This document shows positions 1 through 5,336 of a stretch of 6,477 nt of DNA, piece after piece. The position numbers and the translations under genes were made by a program. Numbering within the stretch: position 1 is the first letter of the stretch; each line of letters opens with the position of its first letter. This DNA is from Planctomycetota bacterium (GTDB taxonomy: Bacteria > Planctomycetota > Brocadiia > SM23-32), in NCBI GenBank assembly GCA_030604585.1, contig JAUVVP010000116.1, forward strand, positions 1 through 6,477. Direction: 5' to 3'. The notes beneath the pieces were generated by a model. It was not told the origin of the DNA and ran no database searches. It worked only from the letters and a program-made list of their open reading frames with translations.

Positions 1-2106
1 GCGTCCGCCGGGGAAGGCGGCACCAGGCGCATATTCTGCAACTTCCGTTCGACGCCCCGGCTGCTAGGCTGGTTCAACGGCCTGTTCGAACGGCTTTTTT
101 CGAGGCCCGCAGAGCCGGGCGTGTATCAGGCCGAGCACGTGCCGCTGGAAGCTCCGGTTGAGGCAGAGACTCCGCCGGGCCCGTCCGTGATAGCCCTCTG
201 CCCGCCGCCCGGACTGCCGGCGGGCGAGTGGAACGCCGAGGTGGCCCGCCGTCACGAGGCCCACTACCTGGCACGCGCCATCCGGCAGGCCGTTGACGGC
301 GCCCCGGCGCCGGGGGGTGACCGGCAGGCGCTGGCCTACGGCCATTTCGCGCTCCTGTTCCGCGCCCTGACGGATGTGGACATCTACGAGGCGGCCCTCG
401 ATGCGTTTGACGTGCCTTACCGGGTCATCGGCGGCAAGCACTTCTACCGGCGCGAGCAGATAGTCGAGACGCTGGCGCTGCTTCGGGCCGTGGACGATCC
501 CCTGAATGAGGCGGCCGTGGTGGCGGCGCTGCGCAGTTCATACTTCGGGCTCAGCGACGAGGAGCTGTTCCGCTACCGGGAGCAGGGGGGCGCCTGGAAC
601 TACCTGCTGCCCGGCACTCAGCCCGGCCCGGTCGGCGAGGCAATGGCCATGCTGGCGTCGTGGCACGCCCGGCGCAACCGGGTGCCCCCGCAGGTGCTGC
701 TGCGCCAGGTGTTCGAGGCGACCGGGGCGCCCCAGGCATTCCTGCTGAAGCCGGCCGGGCCCCAGCGAGTCGCCAACCTGGAGAAGCTGCTCAATCAACT
801 GCGCGGGCTGGCGGCGGCGACGGGGAACTTCGGCGCCCTGGTCCGGCACCTCAGCGCGATCCAGGAGGCCGAGATGCCTGAGGAGGAGTCGAGCGTGGTC
901 GAGCCGGGGGACGACTTCGTGCGCATCATGTCCATGCACAAGGCCAAGGGGCTCCAGTTCGACGCCGTCGTGCTGCCGGACCTGGGCCGCCGCTTTCAGG
1001 AAGCGCGCGGCGTGGGGGCCCTGCTCTTCAACCGCCTGGACGGGCGCGTGGGGCTGCGCATCGCTCAGGGGCTCCAGTCCGAGGGCTACGAGCAGTTGGC
1101 GGCCGAGGAGCGGGGCAACCAGTCGGCGGAACTGAGGCGCCTCCTCTACGTGGCGTGCACGCGCGCCCGGCGGCTGCTGATCCTGCCCCTCCACTGGATG
1201 AGGGAGGGCAAGGGGGACTGCTTCCAGAAGATGCTGGCCGACTCGGGTCGCTTCGCCGCTGCGGACGACGTGCCGTTCGGCCGGGAGCGCGAGGGCGTTT
1301 TCTACCTCGATACGACCGGCTGGGCCGCGGAGATGGACGTGGCGCTGAGGCCCTACGGCCGGCCCGAGCAGCCCGAGGAGGACGTGGCAGCCCTCCTGCA
1401 ACAGAGGGAGCAGTGGAGCGAGTCACACCGGCTGCTGGTCCGGCGCGCGTCGGCGGCCGAGCCGTTCGTTCTGCCCAGCGCGATGGAGATTGGCTTCGAG
1501 CCGAGTCACCTGGCCGAGGAGGCGGCCCGGGGGCCGGGCGGCAAGGACTTCGGCTCCCTGTTCCACAACCTGATGGCCGTCGTTCCCCTTGAGGATGCGC
1601 CCGGGGAGCAGGTGCGGACGCTCGTCGTGAACATGGCCAGGATCGAGGCCGATGTGCTCGGGATGGACGGCGCGGCGGCGAAGGAGGCGGCGGAGCTGGC
1701 CCTGGCCGCTCTGGAGAACCCCGAGTTTCGCTCCCTGCTCGGCGGAGCAAGGGCGGTCGAGAGGGAAGTGGCCTTCGCCGTCCCGCTGGGCAGGCTGGCC
1801 ATCTGTCCGGACGATGCGGCGGGCCTCCTGGAAGGCAGCATTGACCTGCTGGTGCGCACTGCCGAGCGGACGACGATACTGGACTACAAGACGGACCGCT
1901 TTCAGCCTCGCGGCCGCAAGGCCGTGGAGGAACGCTACTGGCCGCAACTGGCTCTCTATGCCCTGGCGGCCGAGGCATGCGGCCACAGCGACGGCGAGGC
2001 GGAGCTGGCCCTCTTCTTCGTGCGCGCGGGGACGATCAGCCGTCGTCCGCTCGACCAGGAGCTGTTGGACCGGGTGGCTTCTCAGGTGGCCCGGGCCCTG
2101 GCCTGA
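1..2106 (+). CDS. addA: AddA/RecB-type helicase-nuclease, C-terminal part (5' end outside window)
   Basis: This is the ATP-dependent helicase and nuclease subunit of a double-strand-break resection complex (AddAB/RecBCD class, cytoplasmic). The frame is open from base 1 with no start, so the gene is cut by the left edge; 701 residues are visible against roughly 1100-1250 for the family. Visible helicase motifs, numbering from the first codon: NFRS (14-17, motif IV); the UvrD C-terminal segment with HFALLFRAL (115-123) and GGKHFYRRE (144-152); HKAKGLQF (313-320, motif V); LLYVACTRAR (381-390, motif VI). A PD-(D/E)XK nuclease domain follows: GSLFH (518-522), GSIDLL with Asp615, DYKTD with Asp628 and Lys630, then Q649 and Y653. 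All expected nuclease residues are present. The KTD form favours AddA over RecB. The Walker A, DEXX and GDPKQ motifs should lie just upstream. The partner addB is not in the window. The gene ends TGA, 32 bases from the convergent THEP1 gene. Confidence 0.88.
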   Translation, partial: ASAGEGGTRRIFCNFRSTPRLLGWFNGLFERLFSRPAEPGVYQAEHVPLEAPVEAETPPGPSVIALCPPPGLPAGEWNAEVARRHEAHYLARAIRQAVDGAPAPGGDRQALAYGHFALLFRALTDVDIYEAALDAFDVPYRVIGGKHFYRREQIVETLALLRAVDDPLNEAAVVAALRSSYFGLSDEELFRYREQGGAWNYLLPGTQPGPVGEAMAMLASWHARRNRVPPQVLLRQVFEATGAPQAFLLKPAGPQRVANLEKLLNQLRGLAAATGNFGALVRHLSAIQEAEMPEEESSVVEPGDDFVRIMSMHKAKGLQFDAVVLPDLGRRFQEARGVGALLFNRLDGRVGLRIAQGLQSEGYEQLAAEERGNQSAELRRLLYVACTRARRLLILPLHWMREGKGDCFQKMLADSGRFAAADDVPFGREREGVFYLDTTGWAAEMDVALRPYGRPEQPEEDVAALLQQREQWSESHRLLVRRASAAEPFVLPSAMEIGFEPSHLAEEAARGPGGKDFGSLFHNLMAVVPLEDAPGEQVRTLVVNMARIEADVLGMDGAAAKEAAELALAALENPEFRSLLGGARAVEREVAFAVPLGRLAICPDDAAGLLEGSIDLLVRTAERTTILDYKTDRFQPRGRKAVEERYWPQLALYALAAEACGHSDGEAELALFFVRAGTISRRPLDQELLDRVASQVARALA

Positions 2107-2109
2107 AGG

Positions 2110-2130
2110 GAAAAAGAGGTCTGACCCTCT
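2110..2130 (-). terminator. Probable intrinsic terminator of the THEP1 gene
   Basis: Read on the minus strand, a stem AGAGG/CCTCT (2130-2126 with 2119-2115) around a 6-base loop runs straight into a T tract (2115-2111). It begins 8 bases past the THEP1 stop codon. The stem is short (5 bp), so termination may be partial. On the plus strand the hairpin is not followed by T residues, so it is not a good terminator for addA. Confidence 0.5.
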
Positions 2131-2138
2131 AACTGGAC

Positions 2139-2675
2139 CTACGGGATGCGGCGGGCGGCCTCCACCATGCGGGCAAGGCGCTGAGGCAGTTCGTCCCGGT
2201 TGGAGCGCGTTATCTCGATCACCCTGGTGTCCTCGCGGCCGCGGATGCTCCGTGTAGTGGGATCGCTGCGCTTGTGCATCGTGCCGAGCACGGGGACCTG
2301 CGATGCCACAACGGCCATGAGCGTCTCGGCGAATGCGGGGCTGGCCAGCTCCATCTTCCCGACCTCGTCTATGATGGCCGGCGTGCCGCACTCCACTGCC
2401 CTTCGCAGGGCGGCCACGCCCACGGCTTCGAGCGCCGCCAGGTCCACGCCGTACTTGCCCACCTTGACGGGACCGGGGAAGTCAACGTGAGCCATGACGG
2501 CTCCAGCGCCCGCCATGTCCTCGATGCGGAACCCGAGACGGGCGCGGCCCTGCCGGATCTCGCGCGTGGTGAAGCCGTGCACCTCCAGGTCGAGCAGCTC
2601 CACCGTCCTGAGGATGGCGGTCGTCTTGCCGATGCCCGGCCTGCCCGTGATGAAGATGTTCTTGACGCCTGCCAC
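2139..2675 (-). CDS. THEP1-family nucleoside-triphosphatase
   Basis: This is a small P-loop NTPase of the THEP1 family, whose characterised members hydrolyse NTPs to NDPs; the cellular role is unknown. With the chosen start it is 178 residues, the usual family size. Seen: Walker A GRPGIGKTT at 11-19, GFTTREIR at 34-41, KVGKYGVDL at 71-79, the family Walker B IIDEVGKMEL around 101-110 with Asp103/Glu104, and the C-terminal NRDELP at 159-164. I chose the GTG at 2675 because it has an AGGGAG ribosome site 9 bases upstream and puts the P-loop about 10 residues from the N terminus, as is normal. The frame is open up to a TTG at 2741, but that TTG has no ribosome site and would add 22 residues the family lacks. 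It is a single gene: convergent with addA, divergent from the lipoprotein gene. Confidence 0.9.
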   Translation of the reverse strand: MAGVKNIFITGRPGIGKTTAILRTVELLDLEVHGFTTREIRQGRARLGFRIEDMAGAGAVMAHVDFPGPVKVGKYGVDLAALEAVGVAALRRAVECGTPAIIDEVGKMELASPAFAETLMAVVASQVPVLGTMHKRSDPTTRSIRGREDTRVIEITRSNRDELPQRLARMVEAARRIP

Positions 2676-2684
2676 CTGGGTGGT

Positions 2685-2690
2685 CTCCCT
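2685..2690 (-). promoter_or_regulatory. Ribosome binding site that decides the THEP1 start
   Basis: AGGGAG on the minus strand, 9 bases before the GTG at 2675. It is the main reason for preferring that GTG over the TTG at 2741. Confidence 0.5.
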
Positions 2691-2712
2691 ATTCGCCTCC
2701 GCCTCGGGCCGG

Positions 2713-2741
2713 ATCGTAGCCCATGAGCGCCTCCAACCCAA
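2713..2741 (-). promoter_or_regulatory. Weak candidate promoter for the THEP1 gene
   Basis: On the minus strand, TTGGGT (2741-2736) and TACGAT (2718-2713) are separated by 17 bases. This matches 3/6 and 4/6 of the sigma-70 consensus, with a leader of about 30 bases to the GTG. Spacing is ideal but the hexamers are poor. Confidence 0.2.
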
Positions 2742-2761
2742 ACGAAAGGCAGGCCGACGCC

Positions 2762-2790
2762 TTGACGGCGGGCCGCCGGCCTGGTATAGG
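2762..2790 (+). promoter_or_regulatory. Sigma-70-type promoter of the CsgG-like lipoprotein gene
   Basis: TTGACG (2762-2767, 5/6 of the -35 consensus) and TATAGG (2785-2790, 4/6 of the -10) are separated by exactly 17 bases. A TG one base before the -10 (2782-2783) makes it an extended -10. Predicted transcription begins near 2797, giving a leader of about 50 bases. Confidence 0.5.
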
Positions 2791-2834
2791 TGTACTGGTG
2801 CGGCAATGCCCGCATTCGGGCCAATACCCCTGGC

Positions 2835-2840
2835 GGAGGG
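2835..2840 (+). promoter_or_regulatory. Ribosome binding site of the lipoprotein gene
   Basis: GGAGGG lies 8 bases before the ATG at 2849. It fixes the start there rather than at the in-frame ATG at 2723, which lies upstream of the promoter. Confidence 0.65.
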
Positions 2841-2848
2841 ACACGGCG

Positions 2849-3502
2849 ATGAGGCGTCTGGCTATCTGCTTGTCCATGATGGTTGTGCTCTGTGCGGTGG
2901 GATGCGCTACGGGTCGGAGCGTTGTCAAGCCCGGCTACGATTTCGGCTTGATCGAGCGCGTGGCGGTGGTGCAGGTTGACGGCGCGCTGAGAAGCAACAC
3001 CGCCCGGAACCAGGTGGCCGACTATTTCAACAGCGAACTGCTGGAGAGGGGCTACAACCCCACAGAGCGCGCCCAGGTGGAGGCCCTGCTGAGCGAACAG
3101 GAGTTCCAGGCGTCGGACCTGACCAGCGCGGCCGGAATAGCGCGTGCCGGCCAGATACTGAACGTGGACGCCGTCGTCCTGGTGAACATAGGCAGCTTCG
3201 GCGACGAGATCAGCATGACGGCCAAGCTGGTAGACGTCGAGGACGCGAGCATACTGTGGGTTGGGGAAGGCTCCGGCGGTACCGGGAGCACCGTGGGCAC
3301 GATAGCGGGCGCGGCGTTGGGCGCCGGCACCGGCGTCGCCCTGGGCGGCAGCCGTCGGGGCAGGATCGTCGGCGGCGCCGTCGGGGGCGTATTGGGCGGC
3401 GTGGCCGGACAGGCCCTCTCGCGGCAGGAGCTTACCGCGACGCGGAAAGTGATCCTCAAGTTGTGCAGGGACCTGCCGTCCAAGGTGCCCTTGCGCAGGT
3501 AA
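2849..3502 (+). CDS. Lipoprotein with CsgG-like domain and double glycine zipper
   Basis: A 217-residue predicted lipoprotein. Residues 1-18 form a lipoprotein signal peptide (MRRLAIC..., hydrophobic core, AVGC) with the lipidated Cys19; Ala at +2 suggests the outer membrane. Residues about 31-140 resemble the CsgG/LpoB-type alpha/beta domain: a first strand IERVAVVQVDG, a helix with DYFNSELLERGY (58-69), a second helix from about 72, then GQILNVDAVVLVNI (101-114) and a strand pair ending at LWVGE. Residues 146-187 carry two glycine zippers: Gly at 146, 150, 154, 158, 162, 166, then a GSRR turn (167-170), then Gly at 171, 175, 179, 183, 187. That arrangement suggests a transmembrane helical hairpin. 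The C-terminal tail (191-217) is polar and basic. It lacks neighbouring curli genes, so a curli role is not supported; an envelope or secretion role is inference. The start is supported by the ribosome site and signal peptide. It ends 16 bases from the convergent hydrolase gene. Confidence 0.85.
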   Translation: MRRLAICLSMMVVLCAVGCATGRSVVKPGYDFGLIERVAVVQVDGALRSNTARNQVADYFNSELLERGYNPTERAQVEALLSEQEFQASDLTSAAGIARAGQILNVDAVVLVNIGSFGDEISMTAKLVDVEDASILWVGEGSGGTGSTVGTIAGAALGAGTGVALGGSRRGRIVGGAVGGVLGGVAGQALSRQELTATRKVILKLCRDLPSKVPLRR

Positions 3503-3518
3503 GGCGGCCGGCGAAGGG

Positions 3519-4301
3519 TCAGTCTTCCGCCAGCGGCAGCGACATCCCGTCGGAGGCGGCGATGACCTCCACACCGAGTTCCTCGCTGAGCCTGGCGGCC
3601 ACGTCCCGCGGCCGGGCCTTCAGCATCGTCATGCCGTAGTGGGTCAGCACCGCCTTGCGCGGCCTTACCCGCGCGATGATCGCTCGCGCATCGTCCAGGG
3701 TCAGGTGCATCACCTTGCCGCTCTCGTGCGGCGTCCGCCGGACCACGTTGATGATGAGAACGTCTGCATCCTCGTACGCCTCGGCCAGGCCCTCGAAGTA
3801 CTCGGTGTCCACCAGGAACGCGATGGTCCGGTCGTCCCGCCTGAACTTGACCCCGTAGGTCTCCACCGGATGCCGGTGCCGCACGGAAGTGGAGAAGCGC
3901 AAAGGACCGAGTTCATAGTCCGTCTCGGGCTCCAGCGCGACGACCTGCTCCACGTGGTCCCGCACGTAGCGCAGGACGACCGCGTCGGGACCCTCCAGGC
4001 ATTCCCGCGGCGCGAAGAGGCGCCCGTGGGGCTTGAAGCCCCCCGACGTCATGGCGTCGAGCAGGGCGTTGACGTCCCCTGAGTGGTCAATGTGCGCATG
4101 CGTCAGCAGGATGGCATCGAGCTTGCTCGGGTCAATGGGCGGTCTGGACTTCGCACAGCGCAGCAGCGTCCCCGGCCCCGGGTCGAGCATCAGCCGTTGG
4201 CCGTGCAGGGCCACCAGCGTGCCCGCCGAGTAGCGGAGCTGTTTGGCCATCACGAACCGCGCGCCGGCGGTCCCCAGGAACTTGATGAAGTCGTCTGCCA
4301 T
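3519..4301 (-). CDS. Metallo-beta-lactamase-fold hydrolase, RNase Z-like
   Basis: A 260-residue cytoplasmic metal-dependent hydrolase with no signal peptide. Seen: the N-terminal strand FIKFLGTAGAR (5-15); LMLDPGPGT (37-45); the metal motif THAHIDH (67-73; His68, His70, Asp72, His73); a further His at 142/144; LVDTEYF with the likely bridging Asp165; MHLTLDDA (198-205) and VLTHYG (218-223) with His199 and His221. The last two resemble the C-terminal HxT...A and LTH motifs of RNase Z. All residues for a dinuclear zinc site appear present. The long flexible arm that bacterial RNase Z uses to hold tRNA is not evident and the protein is shorter than typical RNase Z (about 300), so the substrate could be a nucleotide or cyclic phosphodiester rather than tRNA. 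No strong ribosome site is seen before the ATG at 4301 (only a G-rich stretch). It is a single gene with its own promoter. Confidence 0.87.
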   Translation of the reverse strand: MADDFIKFLGTAGARFVMAKQLRYSAGTLVALHGQRLMLDPGPGTLLRCAKSRPPIDPSKLDAILLTHAHIDHSGDVNALLDAMTSGGFKPHGRLFAPRECLEGPDAVVLRYVRDHVEQVVALEPETDYELGPLRFSTSVRHRHPVETYGVKFRRDDRTIAFLVDTEYFEGLAEAYEDADVLIINVVRRTPHESGKVMHLTLDDARAIIARVRPRKAVLTHYGMTMLKARPRDVAARLSEELGVEVIAASDGMSLPLAED

Positions 4302-4339
4302 GCAGCGCCCGCCCCAACGGAAGCACTCGAGAAGGGCCT

Positions 4340-4368
4340 ATTAGAGCAGAAGGACTCCCCACTGCCAA
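4340..4368 (-). promoter_or_regulatory. Sigma-70-type promoter of the hydrolase gene
   Basis: On the minus strand, TTGGCA (4368-4363, 5/6) and TCTAAT (4345-4340, 5/6) are separated by exactly 17 bases. Predicted transcription begins near 4333, a leader of about 30 bases before the ATG at 4301. Confidence 0.55.
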
Positions 4369-4443
4369 GCCGCCGGCTGCCCGTGCGGGAGGGCCGAGGG
4401 CCAAAGGTGCCGCGGGGCGGCGCACGGCCCGGAATCGCAAGTA

Positions 4444-4473
4444 TTGCAGCAGCGTGAGAGGTTCTGGTACGAT
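4444..4473 (+). promoter_or_regulatory. Weak candidate sigma-70 promoter facing tadE
   Basis: TTGCAG (4444-4449, 3/6) and TACGAT (4468-4473, 4/6) with an 18-base spacer and a TG one base before the -10. It would give a leader of about 300 bases to tadE. It is much less convincing than the sigma-54-type site downstream. Confidence 0.2.
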
Positions 4474-4523
4474 CTGACGGTCCGCCGGCCGCGAAGCGCA
4501 GGATCAGGTGTGAAAGAATGAAA

Positions 4524-4535
4524 CGCCCCGGGGCG
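4524..4535. repeat. Perfect 12-base palindrome, possible activator site
   Basis: CGCCCCGGGGCG is perfectly self-complementary. Its centre is about 120 bases upstream of the start predicted from the sigma-54-type promoter, inside the range where enhancer-binding activators usually sit. In GC-rich DNA such palindromes also occur by chance. Confidence 0.25.
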
Positions 4536-4622
4536 CTCCGGCAGCGGCACGTGTGTCTGTAAGCCATGTTAGAAGGCGGTGTTATGACGTGGCGGCCGGC
4601 GACGGGCCGGAGGTGCGGAGGT

Positions 4623-4638
4623 CGGCACCGGTTTTGCT
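4623..4638 (+). promoter_or_regulatory. Sigma-54-type (-24/-12) promoter for tadE-cpaB
   Basis: CGGCACCGGTTTTGCT matches the sigma-54 consensus TGGCACGNNNNTTGCW at 10 of the 12 defined positions. The invariant GG (4624-4625) and GC (4636-4637) are separated by exactly 10 bases. Predicted transcription begins near 4649, giving a leader of about 137 bases to the tadE ATG. A 5-bp inverted repeat GGTGC/GCACC (4612-4616, 4625-4629) overlaps the -24 element. If real, transcription of the pilus genes requires an ATP-hydrolysing enhancer-binding protein, which is not encoded in the window. Confidence 0.55.
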
Positions 4639-4652
4639 GTCAGATGCTACAG

Positions 4653-4689
4653 GATGAGCGCGTACGAGGCTGATGCAGGCGCTCATCAG
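4653..4689 (+). repeat. Leader inverted repeats that form alternative hairpins
   Basis: GATGAGCGC (4653-4661) is perfectly complementary to GCGCTCATC (4679-4687), a 9-bp stem with a 17-base loop. A second stem, CTGATG (4670-4675) with CATCAG (4684-4689), uses the same downstream bases, so the two cannot form together. It begins about 4 bases after the predicted sigma-54 start and is not followed directly by a T tract. Confidence 0.4.
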
Positions 4690-4785
4690 GCGGTGTGGTG
4701 CAGTTTTCGAGTGCGAACTTCAGTGGGCACCCACGTGCATGCGGCCGCCGCCCCGGGTTCGCGTGATGCCAAGCGAGAAGAGAAG

Positions 4786-5229
4786 ATGAGACGTGGATGC
4801 GACAGACGTATGCTGCGCGGCCGTAAGGGCCAGGCCGTGGTGGAGTTCGCGCTGGTTCTGCCTGTGTTCATGCTTATGCTCTTTGGCGCGATCGAGTTCG
4901 GCAGAGCCTACTATAACGTGCACCTTCTGACCAACGCTGCGCGTGAGGGGGCACGGACCGGTGCCCTGCCGGACAGGCTTGAGAGCGACGTGCACGGCGC
5001 GGTTAACGAGTTCCTGCAGGGCACGGGGCTCTCGGGCAGTTGGTCTACGGCGATCGTGCTCAAGGACACGGCGGGAGCCGTAAAGTCGGGCGGCCTGGCC
5101 GACGCGGTGGAAGGCGATCGGGTGTTCGTGACGGTTAGCTACGGTTTCGAGGTCCTCACCGGAAGCCTCCTCCCCGGCTTCACGGGAACGGTGCAACTGC
5201 GCGGGCGCTGCGTTTTCCGACATGAATAG
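4786..5229 (+). CDS. tadE: TadE-like pseudopilin
   Basis: A 147-residue minor pseudopilin of the Tad (Flp pilus) machinery, anchored in the inner membrane. Residues 1-14 are very basic (MRRGCDRRMLRGRK). The TadE signature GQAVVEFALVLPVF (15-28) follows: Gly15, then Glu20-Phe21, matches the prepilin-peptidase site G-x4-E-[YF], with cleavage expected after Gly15. The membrane helix spans about 17-37, ending GAIEFGRAYYN; NAAREGART (50-58) is also typical of TadE. The rest is a beta-rich extracytoplasmic domain ending RCVFRHE. I chose the ATG at 4786, preceded by a purine-rich, weak ribosome site. The ATG at 4810 is also possible; the one at 4654 is unlikely. It is probably the first gene of an operon, 107 bases before cpaB. 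TadE and TadF are hard to tell apart, and other TadE-like proteins exist. Confidence 0.85.
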   Translation: MRRGCDRRMLRGRKGQAVVEFALVLPVFMLMLFGAIEFGRAYYNVHLLTNAAREGARTGALPDRLESDVHGAVNEFLQGTGLSGSWSTAIVLKDTAGAVKSGGLADAVEGDRVFVTVSYGFEVLTGSLLPGFTGTVQLRGRCVFRHE

Positions 5230-5234
5230 CGGGC

Positions 5235-5258
5235 CCGCAGCATGGGACGGTCCTGCGG
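5235..5258 (+). repeat. Hairpin between tadE and cpaB
   Basis: CCGCAG (5235-5240) pairs with CTGCGG (5253-5258) around a 12-base loop, 5 bases after the tadE stop. No T tract follows, so it is not an intrinsic terminator; it could mark an RNA-processing site or stabilise the tadE message. Chance occurrence is possible. Confidence 0.25.
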
Positions 5259-5322
5259 CATCGTTGTGCGGCGCTCACAGTGGCTAAAGGCGCTTGGACG
5301 CGCTGATCGGGTTAGAGGTCAA

Positions 5323-5328
5323 AGGGGG
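5323..5328 (+). promoter_or_regulatory. Ribosome binding site that decides the cpaB start
   Basis: AGGGGG lies 8 bases before the GTG at 5337. It supports that GTG, since the next in-frame ATG (5364) would fall inside the membrane helix. Confidence 0.5.
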
Positions 5329-5336
5329 TTCAGGCT

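Larger units (their letters stand above)
4302..4785. other. Long intergenic region between the divergent hydrolase and tadE genes
   Basis: 484 bases without a convincing gene. It holds the hydrolase promoter on the minus strand (4340-4368) and, on the plus strand, a weak sigma-70 candidate (4444-4473), a 12-base palindrome (4524-4535), a sigma-54-type promoter (4623-4638) and a leader hairpin (4653-4689). An in-frame ATG at 4654 could extend TadE by 44 residues, but those residues are atypical and the ATG is only about 5 bases after the predicted transcription start. I see no tRNA, small conserved ORF or insertion element in it. Confidence 0.6.

Noticed and set aside
1028..1978. Open frame of 316 codons antisense to addA
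   Set aside because: Composition is dominated by Pro, Arg, Ser and Ala; the sense strand has clear helicase and nuclease motifs.
121..2106. GTG at 121 as the start of the helicase-nuclease gene
   Set aside because: The frame is open back to base 1 and the upstream codons encode helicase motif IV (NFRS) and its flank, so the gene begins before the window.
2723..2848. N-terminal extension of the lipoprotein from the ATG at 2723
   Set aside because: It would bury the signal peptide 42 residues inside the protein and lies upstream of the promoter; the ATG at 2849 has GGAGGG at good spacing.
3503..3518. Possible bidirectional terminator between the lipoprotein and hydrolase genes
   Set aside because: Only 16 bases long, with a short GC-rich palindrome (CGGCCG) and no T tract on either side.
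2369..3574. Open frame of 401 codons on the minus strand
   Set aside because: It overlaps the THEP1 gene in another frame and runs antisense to the whole lipoprotein gene; its product is rich in Arg, Pro, Ala and His with no recognisable motif. A GC-rich shadow.
4431..4448. Second sigma-54-like site (GGAATCGCAAGTATTGCA)
   Set aside because: The GG-to-GC spacing is 13 bases instead of the required 10.
4654..4785. N-terminal extension of TadE from the ATG at 4654
   Set aside because: There is no ribosome site, it starts about 5 bases after the predicted transcription start, overlaps the leader hairpin, and would put 58 residues before the prepilin-type cleavage site.
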